Assembly (NCBI GenBank): GCA_903845195.1
Contig: CAIMWO010000001.1
Coordinates: forward strand, 1 to 64,000
Source of the DNA: an uncultured Phycisphaerales bacterium
GTDB taxonomy: Bacteria > Planctomycetota > Phycisphaerae > WQYP01
DNA length: 64,000 bases
Direction of reading: 5' to 3'
Shown: positions 32,058-40,619 of the stretch, piece after piece
How the letters are laid out: each line of letters begins with the position of its first letter
How positions within the stretch are numbered: position 1 is the stretch's first letter
Position numbers and translations under genes: made by a program
Notes under the pieces: generated by a model
The model's input: the letters and a program-made list of their open reading frames with translations, nothing else
What the model was told of the DNA's origin: nothing
The model's database searches: none

Positions 32058-32951
32058 ATGAAACGATGGATTTTTCATGTGGCATTGGTGATGGCGGCGC
32101 TGGCGGTGGCGGCGTGCGTGGAGCGGAAATCGGAGACGACGCTGAATCCGGATGGATCCGGGAAGATTGTGATCGATCAGGTGATGTTGCCGCCGCCGCA
32201 GATGGCGGGCGGAGCCGCTGTGCCGGATGCTCAGGATCGCGCGAATGCGGAGGTGATGCAGTTTTTTATGGGAGCGGCGGGAGTGGAGGCGTGGAAGGAT
32301 GTCTCGTTCAAGGCCGAGGACGGTGGGCGAATTTCGCTCAAGGCGACGGGATATTTTCCGGATATCTCGCGACTGCAAATTCAGCCTTCGCGGAAGATCA
32401 AATGGACCAAGGACGAGCGTGGGGGCGGCACTCTGATGTTTGAGGACCCCGCCGTTGCGACCGAAAAGCCGCCGGAGCTTACGGATGAACAGGTGAAGGA
32501 GATGGTCAAGGACGCGCGGGCGCGCTACCAGCAGAATGCGGCGACGGCGGAGCTGTTTTTCAAGGGGCTGCGGCTCGAAATGGCCTACAAGTTGCCTGGC
32601 AAAATCAAGGACGCTGGGGTGTTCACGAAGACCGGTGAGTCGTCGGCACTGCTGGTCATCGACGGGAAGAAGATGATCGAGAGCATGGATCGGGCGATGA
32701 AGGATGATCGGTTCATGGAGGCGACGATTCGTGAAGGGAAGCGCGCGGACGACAAGATGGCGCAGATTCTTTTTGGCCGGCCGGGGCCCGTGAAGCTCAC
32801 CGTCAGTGACGCCGGCAAGCCGCAGTTTGAGTATAAGAAGGAGATGGAAGAGGCGCGGGCGGGACAGGAAGCGATGTTCAAGAAGATTGGCATTGATATG
32901 TCGAACAGCCCTGTGATCAGGCATATTGCGCCGGGTGGGACGGGAAAATGA
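32058..32951 (+). CDS. Lipoprotein of unknown function
   Basis: The 297-residue protein has a lipoprotein signal MKRWIFHVALVMAALAVAAC with the acylated Cys at residue 20. The mature part begins VERKSETTLNPDGSGKIVIDQVM and contains a beta-rich region (WKDVSFKAEDGGRISLKATGYF) and a basic C-terminal half. The opening resembles secreted proteins with a TLNADGSG-type motif, but no function is known. A full AGGAGG ribosome site lies 8 bases before ATG 32058. The stop overlaps the recQ start by four bases. Confidence 0.8.
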   Translation: MKRWIFHVALVMAALAVAACVERKSETTLNPDGSGKIVIDQVMLPPPQMAGGAAVPDAQDRANAEVMQFFMGAAGVEAWKDVSFKAEDGGRISLKATGYFPDISRLQIQPSRKIKWTKDERGGGTLMFEDPAVATEKPPELTDEQVKEMVKDARARYQQNAATAELFFKGLRLEMAYKLPGKIKDAGVFTKTGESSALLVIDGKKMIESMDRAMKDDRFMEATIREGKRADDKMAQILFGRPGPVKLTVSDAGKPQFEYKKEMEEARAGQEAMFKKIGIDMSNSPVIRHIAPGGTGK

Positions 32952-35242
32952 ACGCGAACGGCAACTTGCTGGACCTCATTGAGAAGCATTGGGGATTTCG
33001 AGAACTACGTCCGCTGCAGGGGCCGGCGATCGACGCGATGATGGCGCGGCGCGATTCGCTGGTGGTGCTGCCGACGGGCGGGGGGAAGTCGCTTTGCTAT
33101 CAGGCGCCGGCGGTGGCGTTGTCCTTGCGGGGCGAGGGGCCGACGGTGGTGGTGTCGCCGCTGATTTCATTGATGAAGGATCAGGTCGATTCGCTGCGGA
33201 GCAACGGGATTGCGGCGGCGCAGTTGGATTCGACATTAGGGGCCGACGAACGGCGGCAGGTAACTGATGAATTGCGGGCGGGGCGATTGGATTTGCTGTT
33301 TGTTTCGCCCGAGCGGCTGGTGATGCCGGCGTTTCAGGATTTTTTGCGGGAGCTGGGGGTGCGGACGTTTGCGATCGATGAAGCGCACTGCATCAGCCAT
33401 TGGGGGCATGATTTTCGTCCGGAGTACCGCCAGATGGCGATGCTCAAGGAGGTTTTTCCGGGGTGCAACGTTCATGCGTTCACGGCGACGGCGACGGAGC
33501 GGGTGCGGGAGGATATTGTCGCGCAGTTGAAGCTGGATGATCCGGCGGTGCTGGTGGGGAATTTCGATCGGCCGAACCTGACCTATCGAATTTTGCCGCG
33601 GCAGGAGTTAATGAAGCAGGTTGTCGAGGTGCTGGATCGCCACAAGGATGAGGCGGGGATTGTTTACTGCCTGAGGCGGCGGGATGTGGATGATTACGTG
33701 AAGACACTGAATGGCCTCGGGCGGCATGCCCTGGGCTATCATGCGGGTATGACCGGCGAGCAGAGGCACAAATCGCAGGACGCATTTCTGCAGGAGAAGT
33801 GCGATCTGATCGTGGCGACGGTGGCGTTTGGGATGGGGATCGATCGCTCGAATATCCGGTTTGTGATTCATGCGGGGATGCCGAAGTCGATTGAGGCGTA
33901 TCAGCAGGAGACGGGTCGTGCGGGGCGCGACGGATTGGAGGCGGAATGCGTGCTGTTCTATTCCGGGGCGGATTTGTTTTCGTGGAAACGATTGATTGAG
34001 AAATCCGTGGCGGAGGCCAAAGAGGCGGGAACGGAAGTGGCGGCGGACTTTGTGGCGTCGTCGATGATGCATATCGAAGCGATGGATCGCTATTGCCGAT
34101 CGGCGGTGTGCCGGCACAAGGCGCTGGTGGAACATTTCGGGCAGACTTACGAGGCGCCGGGCCGGGGGGCGGACGATGCGGATGGCGACGGGGAATCGAA
34201 GATCGGCTGCGGCGCGTGCGATCACTGCCTGGGGGATACGCAGGAAATACCGGATGCGACGGTGCTGGCGCAGAAGATTCTTTCGGCGGTGGCGCGGACG
34301 GGAGAACGTTTCGGCATCGGCCACGTGATGGCGGTGTTGCGCGGATCGGAACGCGAACGTGTGCTACAACTGGGGCACAATAAGCTTTCGGTATACGGAC
34401 TGTTGAAGGGGCATGAGGATCGGGAGTTGCGGGATTTCATCTATCAGTTGATCGGCCAGGGCGTGCTGGCGCAGGAGTCGGTGGAGATTCATTCCGGGAC
34501 GACGGCTTCGATTTTGAAATTGAATGCTGGCTCATGGGAAGTGATGAAGGGAAAACGCACGGTTCGCCTGGTGCAGCCGGTGCGTGGTGCCAAGAAGCCG
34601 GAGAAGCGGAAGGATGCGGCATCATGGGAGGGTGTGGACGAGGCACTGTTTGAGAAATTGCGGGAATTGCGACGAGCGCTGGCGGGCGCACAGAACGTTC
34701 CGCCTTACGTCATATTTTCGGATAACACACTGCGGGATTTGGCGCGGCAGCGGCCGTCGTCGCCGCAGAACATGCGGTTGGTGTATGGCATCGGCGAGCG
34801 AAAGATGAAGGATTTTGCAGACCGCGTATTGCCGCTGATTGCGGCGCATTGCCGGCAGAGTGGAGCGGCGCTGGATCAGCGGAGCGGGTTCGAGCGGGCG
34901 GCGGTCGCGCCGCGGCCGGTGAGCAAGATGAGCGATCCGAAGCGCCAGGCTTACGTGATGTTCGAAAAGGGTGCGGCGGTGGATGAGGTGAGCGCTGCGG
35001 TGGGAAGGGCGCGGGCCACGGTGTCCGAATATCTGGCGGAGTGGGTGGAGACGGAGCGGCCGGAGACGGTGGCGGCATGGGTGCCTGATGCGGTGTATGC
35101 GCGGGTGAAGGCGGCGGCAGAGAAGCGTGGCACGAGGGCGCTGCGTCCTATATTTATGGAGTTGGACGAGACGGTGCCCTATGACGTGATCCGCTGGGTG
35201 GTGGCGCATCTGCGGGCTCTGGAATCGGTCAAACGTGCATAA
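32948..35242 (+). CDS. recQ: ATP-dependent DNA helicase RecQ
   Basis: The 764-residue superfamily-2 helicase has motif Q/0 (FRELRPLQ), Walker A LPTGGGKS at 41-48, DEAHCISHWGHDFRPEY, FTATAT and QETGRAGRDG (motif VI). A RecQ zinc-binding domain with its Cys residues (YCRSAVCRHK...CGACDHC) and a winged-helix region follow. An HRDC domain begins near residue 565 (LFEKLRELRRALAGAQNVPPYVIF). The last 110 residues add a helix-turn-helix-like segment (QAYVMFEKGAAVDEVSAAVGRARATVSEYL), seen in many Bacteroidetes/planctomycete RecQs. It unwinds DNA in recombination and fork repair. The ATG overlaps the lipoprotein stop, so it is coupled. Confidence 0.95.
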   Translation: MNANGNLLDLIEKHWGFRELRPLQGPAIDAMMARRDSLVVLPTGGGKSLCYQAPAVALSLRGEGPTVVVSPLISLMKDQVDSLRSNGIAAAQLDSTLGADERRQVTDELRAGRLDLLFVSPERLVMPAFQDFLRELGVRTFAIDEAHCISHWGHDFRPEYRQMAMLKEVFPGCNVHAFTATATERVREDIVAQLKLDDPAVLVGNFDRPNLTYRILPRQELMKQVVEVLDRHKDEAGIVYCLRRRDVDDYVKTLNGLGRHALGYHAGMTGEQRHKSQDAFLQEKCDLIVATVAFGMGIDRSNIRFVIHAGMPKSIEAYQQETGRAGRDGLEAECVLFYSGADLFSWKRLIEKSVAEAKEAGTEVAADFVASSMMHIEAMDRYCRSAVCRHKALVEHFGQTYEAPGRGADDADGDGESKIGCGACDHCLGDTQEIPDATVLAQKILSAVARTGERFGIGHVMAVLRGSERERVLQLGHNKLSVYGLLKGHEDRELRDFIYQLIGQGVLAQESVEIHSGTTASILKLNAGSWEVMKGKRTVRLVQPVRGAKKPEKRKDAASWEGVDEALFEKLRELRRALAGAQNVPPYVIFSDNTLRDLARQRPSSPQNMRLVYGIGERKMKDFADRVLPLIAAHCRQSGAALDQRSGFERAAVAPRPVSKMSDPKRQAYVMFEKGAAVDEVSAAVGRARATVSEYLAEWVETERPETVAAWVPDAVYARVKAAAEKRGTRALRPIFMELDETVPYDVIRWVVAHLRALESVKRA

Positions 35243-35333
35243 TCGGACTGCCGCGCAAAGAGGCATTTCGGGATTTTGAGCGATCGGCCAGAAATTTGCG
35301 GCCGGCGTCTCGAATATCATAAAATATAAACGG

Positions 35334-35361
35334 TTGACGAATCATCTCTGTGCGAGACAAT
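35334..35361 (+). promoter_or_regulatory. Candidate promoter of the FHA-GAF kinase gene
   Basis: TTGACG (35334-35339) and GACAAT (35356-35361) are 16 bases apart in an AT-rich stretch after the recQ end. Transcription would start near 35368, which supports ATG 35389 rather than GTG 35350 as the start codon. Confidence 0.5.
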
Positions 35362-35388
35362 GGACGAGCTGTACCCCATTTCGAGGTT

Positions 35389-37026
35389 ATGTTGCTGACG
35401 CTGTATGTACTTCAAGGCCCTGACAAGGGTCGACGGTTTGATCTTCCTGCTGACGAGATTGTCAGTCTTGGCAGGTCCAGCGAGCTTGTGCCCCTGACCG
35501 ACCTGACGGTTTCGCGGCGTCATGCGCATCTTGAAAAATCCAAGGACGGTTGGATTCTCTTTGATGATGGCGCGTCCAATGGCGTATTCATCAACGGCGT
35601 CCGCCTGAACAAGACCTCCAAGGTGAAGGTCGGCGACCAGATCCGCATGGGATCGACGTTGCTGGTTTTTGGCTCGCCGCGGCAATCCGTAACCGTCGAC
35701 AACCCGAATGACGTGGCCAACAAGGCGGGGGACTCGGCGATCATCTCGACGGTGGCGTCGAATGATGACTCGGTGATTCTTGCGGCGCCGGAGCCCTCTG
35801 CGGCGGCGATGGCGCATTTTCGCGTGCTTCTGCAGGTCGCCACGGCGCTGGGATCGATGTTTGATCTGGATCAGATTCTCAACAAAGTGATGGACATGGT
35901 CTTCGAACAGTTGCGTGCCGATCGCGCGTTCATCGGATTGATTGACGACGAGAGCGGGCAGGTGGTGCCGGGCGTGGTGCGGTATCGCGATGCAGAGCAG
36001 GAATCCAAGATCGCGGTGAGCCAGACGATCATTCAACACGTGATTTCCAAGAACGAGGGCGTGCTGTCCAGCAACGCGATGACCGATCAGCGATTCAGCA
36101 AGGGCAAGAGCGTGCACAGCCTGTCGATCCGCTCGGCGATCTGCGTGCCGGTCCGCGGGCGCGAGAAAATCATCGGCGTGATCAACGTCGATACGATGGT
36201 GGCCAACTACACGTACACGCAGGATCAACTTCGCCTGCTGACGGCGATCGGCCTGCAGACCGGCATGGCCATCGAGAACCTACGGCTGTACCAGGAATCG
36301 GTGCAGAAGGAACGTCTGGCGGCGACGGGCGAGACGGTGGCATCGCTGTCGCATTCGATCAAGAATATTCTGCAGGGCATCCGCGGCGGTGGCGATGTCG
36401 TGGAAATGGCGTTGCGGAAGGGGTCGCTGGACGACATCAAGATCGGCTGGGGGATGCTGCAGCGGAATCTGGACAAGGTGCAGACGCTGACGATGAACAT
36501 GCTGGCGTATTCGAAGTCGCGCACGCCGCACCTGGAGATGACGCATTTGCCGCACGTGCTGGCGGAGTGCCTGGAGTTGGTGAAGACGCAGTCGTCGGAT
36601 AAGAAGATCACCCTGCTGACGGAAGTGAGTACCAGCCAGCCGCCAGTTCCGGTGGATGCGGACGGCATTCACCAGGCGGTGCTGAACTTGCTGGGCAACG
36701 CGATTGAGGCGGTTGAGGCGCGGCACGGCGTGGTGACGCTCTCATCCAATTACGATCCCATGACGCAGCAGGCGATCATCGAAGTGCAGGACAACGGCAT
36801 GGGCATCGCTGAGAAGGATATGGGGAACATTTTTGAACCGTTCTTTTCGACGAAGGGCCAGCGCGGGACGGGCCTGGGCTTGGCGGTGACGCGGAAGATC
36901 GTGGAGGAGCATGACGGGAAGATTGAGGTGTTGTCGAAAGTGGGTCAGGGTACGACGTTCAGGATTCTGCTTCCGATGCAGCACAAGTCGAGTGTGGACC
37001 CGGGCCAGACTCATGGGCCGGGATGA
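35389..37026 (+). CDS. Cytosolic FHA-GAF histidine kinase
   Basis: The 545-residue protein has an N-terminal forkhead-associated domain, which binds phosphothreonine (GRSS at 28-31, SRRH at 42-45, SNGVFING at 63-70). A GAF domain follows at about 145-300 (LDQILNKVMDMVFEQL...AICVPVRGREKIIGVINVDT), then a HisKA-like helix with H322 in LSHSIKNILQG and a HATPase domain (NLLGNAIEAV, DNGMGI, GTGLGLAVT). There is no membrane segment. Such kinases couple Ser/Thr-kinase signalling to two-component output, and no receiver or regulator is adjacent. Confidence 0.9.
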   Translation: MLLTLYVLQGPDKGRRFDLPADEIVSLGRSSELVPLTDLTVSRRHAHLEKSKDGWILFDDGASNGVFINGVRLNKTSKVKVGDQIRMGSTLLVFGSPRQSVTVDNPNDVANKAGDSAIISTVASNDDSVILAAPEPSAAAMAHFRVLLQVATALGSMFDLDQILNKVMDMVFEQLRADRAFIGLIDDESGQVVPGVVRYRDAEQESKIAVSQTIIQHVISKNEGVLSSNAMTDQRFSKGKSVHSLSIRSAICVPVRGREKIIGVINVDTMVANYTYTQDQLRLLTAIGLQTGMAIENLRLYQESVQKERLAATGETVASLSHSIKNILQGIRGGGDVVEMALRKGSLDDIKIGWGMLQRNLDKVQTLTMNMLAYSKSRTPHLEMTHLPHVLAECLELVKTQSSDKKITLLTEVSTSQPPVPVDADGIHQAVLNLLGNAIEAVEARHGVVTLSSNYDPMTQQAIIEVQDNGMGIAEKDMGNIFEPFFSTKGQRGTGLGLAVTRKIVEEHDGKIEVLSKVGQGTTFRILLPMQHKSSVDPGQTHGPG

Positions 37027-37033
37027 GATCGTT

Positions 37034-37149
37034 GAATAGAAAGTGAAAAATAGAAAATAGAAGAAGAGGTGGTGCCGGGTGGCACGCCTTTCATGTTTCG
37101 GGGATCTTCATTTTTCTATTTTCCATTTTCTATTTTCTATTTTTTCTTA
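37034..37149. repeat. AAAATAGAAAATAG / TATTTTCTATTTTC inverted word repeats
   Basis: Purine-rich words GAATAGAAAGTGAAAAATAG at 37034-37066 are matched by complementary TTTTCTATTTTCCATTTTC words at 37109-37149 with about 40 bases between. The pair can fold into an AT-rich hairpin between the kinase and cyclophilin genes. Confidence 0.7.
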
Positions 37150-37161
37150 AGGAGTGAAATC

Positions 37162-37650
37162 ATGGCGGAAACTACGGCGAAAACGCCGACGGCGACGATT
37201 GAAACTTCCCTGGGGACGATGACGGTGGAGTTCTGGACGGACGTGGCGCCGGGGCATGTGAAGAATTTTATCGATCTGGCGAAGAAGGGATTTTATGATG
37301 GACTGATTTTTCACCGGGTGATTCCGGGGTTTATGATCCAGGGCGGATGTCCGCAGGGAACGGGGACAGGCGGGCCGGGGTACATGATCAAGGCGGAATT
37401 CAACAAGCTTCCTGAGCGTCGTCACGCCCGCGGCGTTCTGTCGATGGCGCGTTCGAGCGATCCGAATTCGGCGGGCTCGCAGTTCTTCGTGATGCATCAG
37501 GATTCGCCGCACCTGGATGGCCAGTACTCGGCGTTCGGCAAGGTTACATCTGGAATTGAGACGGTCGACAAGATTGTGAGCGTCAAGGCGGGTCCGAACG
37601 ATCGCCCCGTGAATCCGCCGAAGATCGTGAAGATCACGATTAACGAGTAG
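37162..37650 (+). CDS. Cyclophilin-type peptidyl-prolyl cis-trans isomerase
   Basis: This 162-residue cyclophilin accelerates proline isomerisation during folding. Signature segments are present: FHRVIPGFMIQGG (active-site Arg and Phe), GVLSMARSSDPNSAGSQFFV and HLDGQYSAFGKV. No signal peptide is seen, so it should act in the cytoplasm. AAGGAG lies 9 bases before ATG 37162. Upstream in-frame sequence reads through the repeat block and is not coding. Confidence 0.93.
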   Translation: MAETTAKTPTATIETSLGTMTVEFWTDVAPGHVKNFIDLAKKGFYDGLIFHRVIPGFMIQGGCPQGTGTGGPGYMIKAEFNKLPERRHARGVLSMARSSDPNSAGSQFFVMHQDSPHLDGQYSAFGKVTSGIETVDKIVSVKAGPNDRPVNPPKIVKITINE

Positions 37651-37653
37651 ACG

Positions 37654-37727
37654 AAGAAGCAAGAAGCAAGAATCAAGAAGCAAGAAGGCCGCTGCCGGCA
37701 ATGATTGCCGGTCTCTTCTTGCTTCTT
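37654..37727. repeat. AAGAAGCAAGAAG inverted repeat
   Basis: Four AAGAAGCAAG-type words lead to a perfect 13-bp pairing of 37675-37687 with 37715-37727, enclosing a second hairpin (CCGGCAA...TTGCCGG). It lies just after the cyclophilin stop and may end or stabilise that transcript. Confidence 0.7.
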
Positions 37728-37742
37728 ACTTGCGGGATTGCC

Positions 37743-38033
37743 ATGCCATTGAAGATTGAAGAGCGTAACGGCTCGGCACTGCTTAGTGTGAAGGTGGTGC
37801 CGAACTCCAGCCGCGAGATGATTGCGGGATTGCTGGGCGACATGCTCAAGGTGAAAGTCGCGCAGCCTCCGGAGGATGGCAAGGCCAATCATGCGGTGGA
37901 GCTGTTGCTGGCGCGGACGCTGGGGATTGCGCCGGCGCACGTGCGTGTGATCGCGGGGCACTCGCGGCCGCAGAAGACGGTGCAGATTATGGGGGTAACG
38001 GCGGAGGCCTTGCGCAAGCAATTCAACGCGTGA
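37743..38033 (+). CDS. DUF167/YggU-family protein
   Basis: The 96-residue protein has the DUF167 core: LLSVKVVPNSSREMIAGLLGDMLKVKVAQPPEDGKANHAVELLLARTLG followed by VRVIAGHSRPQKTVQI. This small family is widespread and of unknown role. ATG 37743 fits the family start; no clear ribosome site is visible because the upstream bases belong to the word repeat. Confidence 0.85.
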   Translation: MPLKIEERNGSALLSVKVVPNSSREMIAGLLGDMLKVKVAQPPEDGKANHAVELLLARTLGIAPAHVRVIAGHSRPQKTVQIMGVTAEALRKQFNA

Positions 38034-38060
38034 CGGGTGATGGCTGGGCTGGGCCGGGCG

Positions 38061-39449
38061 CTATTTGAGTTGTGAGCCCAGCAGATCGTACAGGGCTGCG
38101 GCCGTGCGGATGCCGCCGTAGTAGCAGGAGAGGTCCAGCTTTTCGTTGGGGGCATGGATGCGGTCGTTGGGAAGGCCGAATCCGACCATGATGGTGTCGA
38201 GTCCCAGGGCTTCTTTGAACCATGCCACTACCGGGATGCTGCCGCCTTCGCGCTGGAAGATGGGCGGTTTGCCGAAGCCGATTTCGAGCGCCTCGGCCGC
38301 GGCGTGCATGGCGGGTGAGTCGATGGGTGTGATGGCCGGGGGCGATCCGCCTTTGCTGCGGAGTACCTCGACGGTGACGCGGGAACCCGCCAGTGAGCGG
38401 ATATAGGCCTCGCACGCATCGCCGATCTTCTGGGGATCCTGGTTGGGGACCAGGCGGCAGGTGATCTTGGCGCTGGCGCGGCAGGGGAGCACGGTTTTTC
38501 CGCCGGGGCCCTGATAGCCGCTGGTCAGTCCGTTGACTTCCAGCGTGGGCCGCGCCCATTTGCGTTCGAGCGTGGTGAAGCCGGCCTCGCCGAAAACTTC
38601 TTTGATACCGAGTTCGCGGGCAAACGCTTCTTCCGAGAAGGGCAGGCCCGCCCACATTTTTCGTTCCTGTTCGGTCAGGGCCTGTACGTCATCATAGAAT
38701 CCGGGGACGGTCACGCGGCCATCGGCGTCGTGCAGCTTGCCGATGATTTCGCAGAGTACGTGCGCTGGATTGGCCACGGCCCCGCCGTACATGCCCGAAT
38801 GGAGGTCCGTGGAGGCGCCGTTCAGCACAATCTCGAATCCCGCCAAGCCGCGCAGGCCGTAGGTGATTGACGGCACGCCTTCGGCAAACTGGTTGGTATC
38901 ACTGACGATCAGCACCTTGGCTGTCTTGAGCAGTTCCGCATGGGCTTTCACCACATCCATCAGATTGGGCGAGCCGATTTCCTCCTCGCCTTCGAGAATG
39001 ATCGTTACCCGGCAGGGAAATGCGTGGTTGATTTCCTTCCATGCGGTCAGTGCGGCAAGGTGACAGTGCACCTGGCCTTTATCATCACAGGCGCCGCGGG
39101 CGAAGAGTTTGTCATCGCGCACCGCCGGCATGAAGGCGGGCGTTTCCCACAGTTCCAGAGGCTCGGCCGGTTGGACATCGTAATGCCCGTATAACAACAC
39201 ATGGGGAGCGTCCGGCGGGCAGAGATGGGGGGGCGTCGTGGCCAGAATGCAGGGGTGGCGTTTGGTGGGGATGATTTCGACGGTCATGCCGATGGTGCGG
39301 AGGTAATCCTTGGCCCAATCGGCTGCTGCGCGGACGTCGCCTTCATGTTCCGGCTGCGTGGAGACGCTCGGGATGCTGAGCCAGCTTTTCAAATCTCCCA
39401 GCCAGCGTCCTTTATTTTTTTCGGCCCATAGCAGCACGGTATCGAGCAT
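38061..39449 (-). CDS. M20-family dipeptidase/metallopeptidase
   Basis: The 462-residue dizinc peptidase (ArgE/DapE/carnosinase type) shows its metal ligands in order: GHYDVQP, RGACDDKGQ, LEGEEEIGSP, IVSDTN and, near the C-terminus, the His of RIHAPNEKLD. A dimerisation domain is inserted in the middle (about 190-300). These enzymes cleave dipeptides or N-acyl amino acids in the cytoplasm. The gene is convergent with the DUF167 gene and alone on its strand. Substrate is unknown. Confidence 0.9.
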   Translation of the reverse strand: MLDTVLLWAEKNKGRWLGDLKSWLSIPSVSTQPEHEGDVRAAADWAKDYLRTIGMTVEIIPTKRHPCILATTPPHLCPPDAPHVLLYGHYDVQPAEPLELWETPAFMPAVRDDKLFARGACDDKGQVHCHLAALTAWKEINHAFPCRVTIILEGEEEIGSPNLMDVVKAHAELLKTAKVLIVSDTNQFAEGVPSITYGLRGLAGFEIVLNGASTDLHSGMYGGAVANPAHVLCEIIGKLHDADGRVTVPGFYDDVQALTEQERKMWAGLPFSEEAFARELGIKEVFGEAGFTTLERKWARPTLEVNGLTSGYQGPGGKTVLPCRASAKITCRLVPNQDPQKIGDACEAYIRSLAGSRVTVEVLRSKGGSPPAITPIDSPAMHAAAEALEIGFGKPPIFQREGGSIPVVAWFKEALGLDTIMVGFGLPNDRIHAPNEKLDLSCYYGGIRTAAALYDLLGSQLK

Positions 39450-39801
39450 GAAGAACTCCGAAGTCAGAAGTCAGAAGCCAGCGGGCTTCTGCAGGATATT
39501 GTTGGGAGAGTACTTTCCCGCTGGTCGGTTGTCGAACGCTTCTATTGCCGGATTGTTTTGTCGCAAAAATAATAGTAGGCGAAGGCCTGGGATGGAACTT
39601 CGCCTACCGGAGGGGAGAAAATAGCGCGTTTGAAAAATTGATGTAGCGTCGGTAGAGTTATAGTCGCACCACGATTTCCATACTTTATCGGCCGTAGGCT
39701 TCGTTTTCAAGAATAATCCCCCAAATTACCCATCTTTTCTTTTGAAATGATCAACATGAATTTCTGATGAGGCTAGACAGAAAAGGCACAGGGAGCAGTT
39801 T
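39450..39801. other. Divergent intergenic region with word repeat and hairpins
   Basis: These 350 bases between the dipeptidase (minus) and cmk (plus) contain a GAAGTCAGAAGTCAGAAG word repeat (39457-39478), an 8-bp inverted repeat CCAGCGGG/CCCGCTGG spanning about 39478-39525, and a 9-bp inverted repeat TAGGCGAAG (39576-39584) with CTTCGCCTA (39598-39606). The last is followed on the minus strand by an AT-rich run. I saw no gene and no well-spaced promoter. Confidence 0.5.
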
Positions 39802-40488
39802 ATGATTGTAACCATTGATGGGCCAGCGGGTTCTGGTAAATCTGCCGCCGCATTGAGGCTTGCCAAGCGCCTGCATGTACCACATTTGGATACTGGCGCC
39901 ATGTATCGGGCTGTCGCTCTCGATGCCCTCGAGCAGCGTCTCCTGGATAACCCTGATGCGATCGGGAACCGCGCGCGACTGTTGTCTATTGATTTTGATT
40001 GGGCGGAAGATCCCGCTTTGATTTTGCTGAACGGGAAGAACGTGGCCGATGAGATTCGGACGCCGCAGGTGACCGAGATTACGTGGCAGGCCGCGGATAA
40101 TCCGTGGGTGCGCGAGGAACTCGTCAAACGCCAGCGTAAGATCGGCGATGACTGTGTGAAGCTTCATGGCGGCATGGTTACGGAAGGGCGCGATCAGGGC
40201 ACCATCGTTTTCCCGCACGCCACCTTCAAGTTCTTTCTGGATGCGCATCCGGAAGAGCGCGCGCGGCGCCGCATCAACCAGCTTCAGGCCAAGGGCATTA
40301 ACGCGGATCTGAACGAGATTCTGCAGCAGATTTTGCAGCGGGATATGCGCGATCAATCACGCGCGGTGGGTCCGCTGGCGCGTTCTGCTGACGCGATCAG
40401 CATCGATACGACCGATCTTACGCTCGACGAAGTCGTCGACAAGATGTTCGAGCGGGTCCACGCGGGTTCTGCTGCGAACAAGACTTGA
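39802..40488 (+). CDS. cmk: Cytidylate kinase
   Basis: The 228-residue P-loop kinase phosphorylates CMP/dCMP. It begins MIVTIDGPAGSGKSAAALRLAKRL (Walker A), followed by HLDTGAMYRAVAL, EGRDQGTIVFPHATFKFFLDAHPEERARRR (CMP-binding and lid) and DTTDLTLDEVVDKM near the end, all standard for Cmk. GGGAG lies about 8 bases upstream of ATG 39802. Confidence 0.95.
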   Translation: MIVTIDGPAGSGKSAAALRLAKRLHVPHLDTGAMYRAVALDALEQRLLDNPDAIGNRARLLSIDFDWAEDPALILLNGKNVADEIRTPQVTEITWQAADNPWVREELVKRQRKIGDDCVKLHGGMVTEGRDQGTIVFPHATFKFFLDAHPEERARRRINQLQAKGINADLNEILQQILQRDMRDQSRAVGPLARSADAISIDTTDLTLDEVVDKMFERVHAGSAANKT

Positions 40489-40619
40489 GCATTCGCCCCC
40501 TGCAAATGCGAAGTGGCATGTGGGAGTTGTGAAATCACCGCCAGTGGGTCGCCTTGCCCTTGCCGTTGCATCCGTTAAACTGACCGTGGAGCCAAACTTC
40601 TTTCCGGAGCCGGTATCGC

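Noticed and set aside
35350-35388. GTG 35350 as start of the FHA-GAF kinase
   Set aside because: It would lie inside the -35/-10 candidate at 35334-35361, and the FHA domain starts only after ATG 35389.
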